In this document: positions 58,522-64,000 of the stretch, piece by piece
Position numbering within the stretch: the stretch's first letter is position 1
Layout: each line of letters opens with the position of its first letter
Origin: Lachnospiraceae bacterium
GTDB taxonomy: Bacteria > Bacillota > Clostridia > Lachnospirales > Lachnospiraceae
Length of the DNA stretch: 64,000 bases
NCBI GenBank assembly: GCA_009774145.1
Contig: VSND01000011.1
Coordinates: 1-64,000, forward strand
Direction of reading: 5' to 3'
Notes under the pieces: generated by a model
What the model was told of the DNA's origin: nothing
The model's input: the letters and a program-made list of their open reading frames with translations, nothing else
Databases searched by the model: none
Made by a program: the position numbers and the translations under genes

Positions 58522-59571
58522 TTAAGTTTCTTTTGAGCTTCCAAAATATGTAAACAATTGCTTTCTTTTTTCAGAATATTGTCCAATCTCCGGCATAGAT
58601 AAAACTTTCTTTTTTATATCAGAAGCAAATTCTTTCCTAGCTGCAAGATTTCGAAACATCGGATCTGCATTCCGTTTCCATGTATCTGCCCATACCGGAT
58701 CACTGAAAATTTCAATCAATAAATCCAGCTTTTTATCTGCATCTAATTCTGCACAAAATACATTTCCAACCATTTCATCCACAAGTGAAAGATGAATTGC
58801 ATAAAGAAAATCCTCATTCAACCTGGAAACCGATCCGTAATACTCCAGATATTCCTTCGTAGCACTCCAAAGTTCTCGATAACTGCTCAAACTTGTTTCA
58901 ATATTCGTATGTGAAAGAGAACGGGGATACTGGTAATACTGATACATTGCTTTTCCATAAATTCCTACACGGTCCGCTTTCCGGAATAATTCTAATACCC
59001 CTATAGAATCATTACAGATTCGTTCTTTTTTAGGTGTATAAGTTGTCGATTTTGCTTTCAAAAATGAAATCGAATATAATTTTCCCCACAAATAAGAAAT
59101 AAAACCTCTATACTGGATAAATGCATCGGCAAACAAATAATCGTATATCACTAAATTTTCTTTCAGTGCACGATGCTTAATAACTTCACCCGTCGCACCA
59201 TCAATTTTGTCATATCCGCAAGCAGCTATATCCAGATTATTATCTTTCGAAAAATCAATCATGTTTTTCAAAAAATCTTGTGTGTAGGAATCATCTGCAT
59301 CACACCATACAATGTAATCTGCATCTGTAGACCAAACCAATGTATTAAAAATAGTACTTCCATTAAGTGGATCATTTTTATTGATATGTAATGGGATAAT
59401 ACGGTTATCTTTTCTTCCATAATCAGATATAATATCTTCTGTAGCATCAGTAGAGGCATTATCCAAAATGTAGTATTCAAAATTACCAAATGTCTGGTTT
59501 AATATGCTTTCAATAGTACGACCTATTGTCTCCTGTGCATTATATGCCATTGTAAAAACAATTACTTTCAC
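58522..59571 (-). CDS. GT2 family glycosyltransferase
   Basis: About 350 residues. The GT-A domain has VIVFTMAYNAQETIGRTIESIL, YILDNASTDATEDII and the metal-binding WCDADDSYTQDFL (DxD). The C-terminal half is helical. The probable start is GTG at 59569-59571, overlapping the end of the upstream GT2 by 32 bases; the frame extends to a TTG at 59613. It transfers an activated sugar during surface-glycan assembly. Its own duplicate lies decayed downstream. Confidence 0.9.
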   Translation of the reverse strand: MKVIVFTMAYNAQETIGRTIESILNQTFGNFEYYILDNASTDATEDIISDYGRKDNRIIPLHINKNDPLNGSTIFNTLVWSTDADYIVWCDADDSYTQDFLKNMIDFSKDNNLDIAACGYDKIDGATGEVIKHRALKENLVIYDYLFADAFIQYRGFISYLWGKLYSISFLKAKSTTYTPKKERICNDSIGVLELFRKADRVGIYGKAMYQYYQYPRSLSHTNIETSLSSYRELWSATKEYLEYYGSVSRLNEDFLYAIHLSLVDEMVGNVFCAELDADKKLDLLIEIFSDPVWADTWKRNADPMFRNLAARKEFASDIKKKVLSMPEIGQYSEKRKQLFTYFGSSKET

Positions 59572-60502
59572 AATCTGTTGCTTCAATATAAGCCTCCATC
59601 CATTCTTTTTCAAACTCCAAAATTTTTGACGACTCTAAAAATTCTTCCCTATGCTCCCTGAGTTCCTGCGTCATATTCTTTAACTGCCGCTCACAATCCG
59701 AAATTCCCAGACGACAGATCTTTTCCACCATGGAAATCATAAACGACCACTCAAAATAACGGAAGGCCGGGGCACTGTCCGGAAATCTTTCGCTCAGCCA
59801 TTTTGTTCTTGTGCGATAAGCATGCAGATACTCATCCAGCGTGGCCGCATTAAGCAGTTTATGATTCGTCGTCCATGCAGAGTTATTGCCCCCATGCCGA
59901 TAAAATGTATACTTGGGAAGCCCATGATAGACAACTCTATTTGCGTCTGCCAGCAGGCGGTACATCAAAGCAATGTCATCATACGCGCCTTCCTCCGGAA
60001 ACCGAAACCTGTCAGCCAGCCTCCGGCTGAACAATTTCGTTGGAAAAGCCATATTATATTTTCTCCGCCACATCAGTTCAATAAGCGCTTCCTCCGCAGT
60101 CATCACCTTTTTCTCATCAAATATTTTGTCTGCCGCTCCGCAAATGGAAACATCGGCATGATTTTGAATTGCAAGTTTATATAAAAATTCCAGAAAATCC
60201 GGCTCTGCCCAGTCATCGTCATCGATAAACGCAACATATTCTCCCTGAATCATATCCAGTCCTGCATTCCTGCCAGATCCAATATTCCCCCGCTCCCGGT
60301 GAAGCACCCGGATTCGGCCATCTTTCCTGGCATACTCATCTGCAATATCCCCGCTGCGGTCACATGAACCATTATCCACAATAATAAATTCAAAACCGGT
60401 CTCTGTCTGCGCAAGAATGCTTTCTATTGCTTTGGAAACAAGATTTTCCCGATTGTATGTCAGCATGATCACACTGATCTTCGGCATTTTATTTTCTCTC
60501 AC
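59540..60502 (-). CDS. GT2 family glycosyltransferase
   Basis: A 320-residue enzyme: ISVIMLTYNRENLVSKAIESIL, IIVDNGSCDRSGDIA and the DxD in YVAFIDDDDWAEPDFLEFLY. The GTG start at 60500-60502 follows AAGGAGG and overlaps the previous stop (GTGA). The helical C-terminus resembles capsule/teichoic-type transferases. Confidence 0.93.
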   Translation of the reverse strand: MRENKMPKISVIMLTYNRENLVSKAIESILAQTETGFEFIIVDNGSCDRSGDIADEYARKDGRIRVLHRERGNIGSGRNAGLDMIQGEYVAFIDDDDWAEPDFLEFLYKLAIQNHADVSICGAADKIFDEKKVMTAEEALIELMWRRKYNMAFPTKLFSRRLADRFRFPEEGAYDDIALMYRLLADANRVVYHGLPKYTFYRHGGNNSAWTTNHKLLNAATLDEYLHAYRTRTKWLSERFPDSAPAFRYFEWSFMISMVEKICRLGISDCERQLKNMTQELREHREEFLESSKILEFEKEWMEAYIEATDCESNCFYNGI

Positions 60503-62205
60503 AGCCTCACCTCCTTCTGTCCCATAGCTTTCTTTTTTACGAATTCATAAATTTTCCGTCCTGCTGTACCATCTGGATTTACTACAAAATCTTTAAACAT
60601 CTTTATCTGCAGCTGCCTGTACTCTTCTGCATCCGGATACTTCTCCGGATGCAGTACAAAATCCATAAACCGTTCTGTATAGTTATTAAAATGGGTATTC
60701 CGCATTACATCTTCTTCCAGAAAATTATCCCACCAGATACAGCAGTTCCAGTCTCCGACATTCGCACCCTTTGCCGCCCGCATATTTTTCAGGCGTCCTG
60801 CCAACGGCGCATAGAAGCCTTCACCATCATCATATACCGGCTGCGAAAGTGCCTTTGTAATAGAAGGAATGTAAAAGGGCTTTCCTGTCGCAGTATAAAG
60901 CAGAAGCAGTGAACTTTCATCTGAAATCATCCCGTCGCTCCACGCAATCGCCCGATGCAGATCTTCCGTATCATCAAAAATCCCTTTTCCAGAATTTTTA
61001 AAATTATTTACAATTTCCAAATACTCCTGCAAAAGGACAGGCCGCATGGAACGAAGCGTTGCTTCAAGCAACGGATGCGGACGCCACCAAAGTATCACAT
61101 CTTCATGCTTTCCAAAAGATTCTATAATCGAACACAGCTTTTCAAAATAACGACTGCCATGGGGAACATAATCTTTTTCAGATTCCTTATCCCGCTCACT
61201 GGATTTCAAAAGTTCTGCCAGGCCTGTGTTATACAGAATAATCTTTTTACCTTCTGTTTTCCTTTTCCATTTTTCAGGCAAAACATAATCCTCCCTGCCT
61301 GTATTCAGAATCTTATCAAATTTTGGCGAACCAAGAGGAACGAATTTCTCCTGAATTTTTTCCGGAGTTATATTATAGCTCTGTGAGATCTCCGGATTGG
61401 CAGCAAATATCGGCTTATGTACTTCCGCCAGTTCTTTTGCATATCTGATGTCATAATCGGAATAAATATGCGCTGGAAGTACAATACCGTTTTTTTCATA
61501 TTCTTCCTGAAGTTCTTTTGCACAAGGATCCCGGTACAGCCAATATGGCAGTCCATATTCTATATATACCAGCATATCTGTATGGTTTTTCAGATGGCTG
61601 CTGTAGAAATCCGGATGCAGAGAGGTTACCAGATTTCGATTATCATAGGGATTCATAATAAATATCACATCGGGATGCCTGGCTTGCACATCATATTGTT
61701 TCCAGTCAGTCAACTCGTATTGGTCAGAATAATACCCCTCTCCCTCGAAATGTATCTGGTTAATATTTCCATTTGAACCACGGTCAAAATACGGAACGGG
61801 TATAAAATATGCATCACAAGAAGGATCTTCTTTTGCAGCAAAATATACGCTTTCCAATGAATCCGACATGCTGGCCCTATAGCAGAAAAAGACAACCTCT
61901 ATCTTATCTGCTTTGAAACTGTCAACTTCTTCTTTCAAATCATTGACTGTTTCCAGTATCTGTTTTATATAGTTTCTATCCTGAGAAGCATCATAAAGCA
62001 ATTCATAAAGTCTTCTTAAAAGTTCTGACAGTTTTGAACCTTCATCTGCTACAGTTTCCATATAATCATACATACCGGATACGAATTCCTGTGTCACAGC
62101 ACATAAATCCAAAAAACAGCCATTCTTTTGTTTTTCCAGTTCTCTGCAGGCAGTATCCAGTGTTTTTGTCAGATCATATAACTGCTTTATATATAATTTT
62201 CGCAT
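60499..62205 (-). CDS. CDP-glycerol glycerophosphotransferase-like protein
   Basis: A 568-residue protein. An N-terminal helical region (to about 100) precedes a GT-B-type core with VFFCYRASMSDSLESVY, YIEYGLPYWLYRDP, VPLGSPKFDKIL and the active-site EDVILWWRPHPLLEATL ... MISDESSLLLLYTATGKPFY. This matches CDP-glycerol or CDP-ribitol transferases of teichoic-acid type glycans. It lies three bases after rfbF, and its stop overlaps the next GTG. Confidence 0.87.
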   Translation of the reverse strand: MRKLYIKQLYDLTKTLDTACRELEKQKNGCFLDLCAVTQEFVSGMYDYMETVADEGSKLSELLRRLYELLYDASQDRNYIKQILETVNDLKEEVDSFKADKIEVVFFCYRASMSDSLESVYFAAKEDPSCDAYFIPVPYFDRGSNGNINQIHFEGEGYYSDQYELTDWKQYDVQARHPDVIFIMNPYDNRNLVTSLHPDFYSSHLKNHTDMLVYIEYGLPYWLYRDPCAKELQEEYEKNGIVLPAHIYSDYDIRYAKELAEVHKPIFAANPEISQSYNITPEKIQEKFVPLGSPKFDKILNTGREDYVLPEKWKRKTEGKKIILYNTGLAELLKSSERDKESEKDYVPHGSRYFEKLCSIIESFGKHEDVILWWRPHPLLEATLRSMRPVLLQEYLEIVNNFKNSGKGIFDDTEDLHRAIAWSDGMISDESSLLLLYTATGKPFYIPSITKALSQPVYDDGEGFYAPLAGRLKNMRAAKGANVGDWNCCIWWDNFLEEDVMRNTHFNNYTERFMDFVLHPEKYPDAEEYRQLQIKMFKDFVVNPDGTAGRKIYEFVKKKAMGQKEVRL

Positions 62206-62208
62206 TCT

Positions 62209-62988
62209 TTACCACACTTTCCAAGGCGCAGTGCCATTATTCCAGTGAGACTCCAGAAAGTATCTGTCTCGCTGCGTATCCATGCACTGCCAGTAACCAT
62301 AATGTTTATAGATGCCAAGCTTTCCTTCTTTTGCCAGCGTTTCCAGCGGAACCCGTTCCAAAACGCAATTGTCATCACTATTGAGGTATTGAAAAACTTC
62401 CGGCTCCATCACCATAAAACCGCCATTGATCCAGTTACCGTCTTCTTTGCTCTTTTCCCTGAAACTGATGATTCTTTCTCCTGAGGAATCTATATCCAGT
62501 ACGCCGAAACGGCTGCCTGGCTGTATCGCTGTCAATGTTACTGCCACACCAGTTTCCCGATGTCTTTTCAACAATGCATTCAGATCTACATTACTGACAC
62601 CGTCGCCATATGTCAGTAAAAAAGCTTCATCCTTTATATACCTCTGTATGCGTTTCACCCTGGCGCCGGTCTGGGCATATAGACCAGTATCCACAAGCGT
62701 TACACGCCATGGCTCTGCTATATTTTCATGAATAACCATTTTATTTTTTTCTGAAAAATCAAATGTCACATCGGAACAATGGAGATAATAGTCTGCAAAA
62801 TATTCTTTTATGGCATGCCCTTTATATCCGCAGCAAACCACAAAATCATAAAATCCAAAATGAGAATAGTATTTCATTATATGCCACAAAATCGGTTGTT
62901 CACCAATAGTAATCATTGGTTTCGGCTTTAAATGACTTTCTTCACTGATACGCGTTCCAAGTCCCCCGGCTAAAATCACCACTTTCAT
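62209..62988 (-). CDS. rfbF: glucose-1-phosphate cytidylyltransferase
   Basis: A 259-residue nucleotidyltransferase making CDP-glucose: MKVVILAGGLGTRISEESHLKPKPMITIGEQPILWHIMKYY, TYGDGVSNVDLNALL, TLTAIQPGSRFGVLDID and the late QCMDTQRD. The RfbF signature fits closely. CDP-glucose 4,6-dehydratase (RfbG) is not in the window. The leader AGGAGAAAAGTATA precedes the ATG. First gene of the glycan operon. Confidence 0.95.
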   Translation of the reverse strand: MKVVILAGGLGTRISEESHLKPKPMITIGEQPILWHIMKYYSHFGFYDFVVCCGYKGHAIKEYFADYYLHCSDVTFDFSEKNKMVIHENIAEPWRVTLVDTGLYAQTGARVKRIQRYIKDEAFLLTYGDGVSNVDLNALLKRHRETGVAVTLTAIQPGSRFGVLDIDSSGERIISFREKSKEDGNWINGGFMVMEPEVFQYLNSDDNCVLERVPLETLAKEGKLGIYKHYGYWQCMDTQRDRYFLESHWNNGTAPWKVW

Positions 62989-63027
62989 TATACTTTTCTC
63001 CTAAATATATAAAATAAGGAATATTGG

Positions 63028-63231
63028 TCATCCTTACGGACGATGCGGAACTCTGCCGCTTCGCTCCCTGCTACCTCCTGCTTTTTCTGCGTTCAGCCGG
63101 AAGACCGACGCAGGATTCCGGCAGGTTCACAGGGTCCTGGCATACCCAATCCGCAGATCCCTTATGAGAACCTGCCTTCTAATGCCGTAAGCCATGAAAT
63201 CCTGATGATTTCACAACTCCGCCCCACAGGG
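63028..63231 (-). ncRNA. structured RNA candidate downstream of the TnpB-like gene (omega-RNA-like)
   Basis: Following the stop of the TnpB-like gene, the minus strand holds a chain of stems: GAAATC/GATTTC (63196-63212), a 9-base outer stem GGCAGGTTC/GAACCTGCC (63120-63176), TGCGT/ACGCA with CGG-TCTT-CCG inside (63082-63112), GCGG/CCGC and a terminal CATC-GTCCGTAAG-GATG (63029-63046). The order resembles the right end and guide scaffold of IS200/IS605-type elements. Any guide would read into the rfbF leader. Expression and function are inferred. Confidence 0.5.
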
Positions 63232-63289
63232 CTTTTTTATATCATGAACGCACTTCCGGTCCTTTCGGTCAAATCAGGGCTCATCGCCT

Positions 63290-64000
63290 TCATTTATCCG
63301 GAACTTTGTTTTTATGATCTCTTCCATAAATTCCGCCGTCTGGCTGATCAGAAGAACTTTTTTCCTCTGACTCTGTCTGCAGGCCGCGCTTTTTTGCATT
63401 CTGCGCTGCGTTCTGCTTCTGTTCCGCCTCATACCCACAGCATGTACAGAAAAAACGCCCTTCCTGCTTACTCCCCATGGCACCGCACCTGCTGCATTCC
63501 ATGCTGATGCCCTTTCCAAAGACTTCCACAAATTCCACAGACTGTTCCTGACATTTCTGCTTCAGTCTGCTGCGGATATAGCCTCTCTGCCACGTAGATG
63601 CGATATAGTTGATCTTACGGACCGGACCAGACACCCCTGCCTTTGGAAGCCTGGGCAGATACACCGTCTTTGGTCTTTCCTCTTTCAAAAAGCGGTTCAG
63701 TTCCTGATTGATATAATCATGAAGCTGCGCTTCCAGCCGGTGTTTCTTTGTCTGGTATTTTTTTCGGCCCGAATTGGCGGTACGGTTGCGGCGGTAGACA
63801 CCCGCCTGCTCCCGAAGCCATTCCGACAGCTGTGTCTGATACATGCCGTATTTTTCACCATACAGATGCCCTTCATCCGTTACCAGCATAATCTGCATCC
63901 CCAGGGACAATCCGATTTTCTGGATATGATCTGCATACTTCTTTACGGCAACATCCACCGGCACATGAATTTCCACATTTTTCTCTTCCGGAAACAGACG
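63290..64000 (-). CDS. TnpB/IS605 OrfB-like protein lacking catalytic residues (partial)
   Basis: The C-terminal about 237 residues of a TnpB-family protein; the N-terminus lies beyond the right edge (the frame is open to 64000). The RuvC-I segment reads KIGLSLGMQIMLVTDEGH, where GIDLG is expected, so the catalytic Asp is replaced by Ser. RuvC-II reads VYLPRLPKAG instead of VxEDL. RuvC-III reads EAEQKQNAAQN instead of ADRDxNAA. The zinc finger CSRCGAMG...CTCCG is intact. All three acids are missing, so it should not cut DNA. A structured RNA follows the stop. Confidence 0.8.
   Translation of the reverse strand, partial: RLFPEEKNVEIHVPVDVAVKKYADHIQKIGLSLGMQIMLVTDEGHLYGEKYGMYQTQLSEWLREQAGVYRRNRTANSGRKKYQTKKHRLEAQLHDYINQELNRFLKEERPKTVYLPRLPKAGVSGPVRKINYIASTWQRGYIRSRLKQKCQEQSVEFVEVFGKGISMECSRCGAMGSKQEGRFFCTCCGYEAEQKQNAAQNAKKRGLQTESEEKSSSDQPDGGIYGRDHKNKVPDK

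Noticed and set aside
1..64000. CRISPR arrays, tRNA or rRNA genes, known riboswitches
   Set aside because: No regular repeat-spacer pattern, cloverleaf or conserved aptamer core was seen by eye on either strand; a covariance-model search would be decisive.

Overview
The window looks like a chromosomal segment from a spore-forming gut Firmicute of the Lachnospiraceae type. The evidence is: moderate G+C, strong AGGAGG-type ribosome binding sites, a low-GC Gram-positive housekeeping block (rpsF-ssb-rpsR, gdpP-rplI-dnaB, mecA), sporulation genes (spmA, cwlD), and many accessory families common in that group. No rRNA, tRNA or CRISPR array was seen.

Layout. 0-3.3 kb: spmA, trmO and a MATE exporter. 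3.3-10.5 kb: a decayed corrinoid-methyltransferase locus. A methyltransferase C-terminus and two corrinoid-protein fragments survive beside an intact corrinoid-enzyme activator (RACE) and a DUF2284 protein. Between them lie an M56 metallopeptidase, a broken blaI-like repressor and two unknown genes. 10.5-13.2 kb: DUF1266 and partner, TetR regulator. 13.5-21 kb: a sugar-acid or sugar module (FadR-type regulator, TRAP transporter dctPQM, split transketolase, SDR) with shared TAGGAT-type operator candidates, plus a NADAR protein. 21-31.6 kb: purine nucleoside phosphorylase, a PadR/DUF1700/DUF4097 envelope-stress-like operon, a GH13 alpha-glucosidase, a cyclase-family hydrolase, a HAD phosphatase, a lipoprotein and a DUF2262 protein. 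31.6-34.7 kb: remnant of an integrative element with a type I toxin/antisense RNA pair and a Tn916-type tyrosine integrase. 34.8-37.1 kb: hsp20 with a degenerate CIRCE, then truncated Ldh_2, DctP and LacI genes.

37.2-43.0 kb holds the most interesting structure. The sporulation amidase gene cwlD is cut in two by a 5,078-bp element that encodes a large serine recombinase, a Fic protein, an Rpn-type nuclease and DUF4303/DUF3788 proteins. The break falls inside the codons of the zinc-ligand motif DAGHGG. A 5-bp core (CATGG on the cwlD strand) is present at both ends, and joining the two cores restores a perfect CwlD reading frame. The element's two inner ends form a symmetric two-part palindrome around a central CA, as expected of a large-serine-recombinase attP. 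This is the architecture of a skin-like, developmentally excisable element, here in cwlD.

43-55 kb: a GH18 spore-type hydrolase, mecA, small regulators and a ferredoxin, the replication/ribosomal block, DUF951, a sirtuin and a phosphopantetheinyl transferase. 55-63 kb: a surface-glycan operon on the minus strand (glucose-1-phosphate cytidylyltransferase, a CDP-glycerol-transferase-like protein, two GT2 enzymes, a radical SAM protein, an aldo/keto reductase-ferredoxin fusion, a decayed GT2 copy). 63-64 kb: a TnpB-like protein that lacks all three RuvC catalytic acids, followed by a strongly structured, omega-RNA-like segment.
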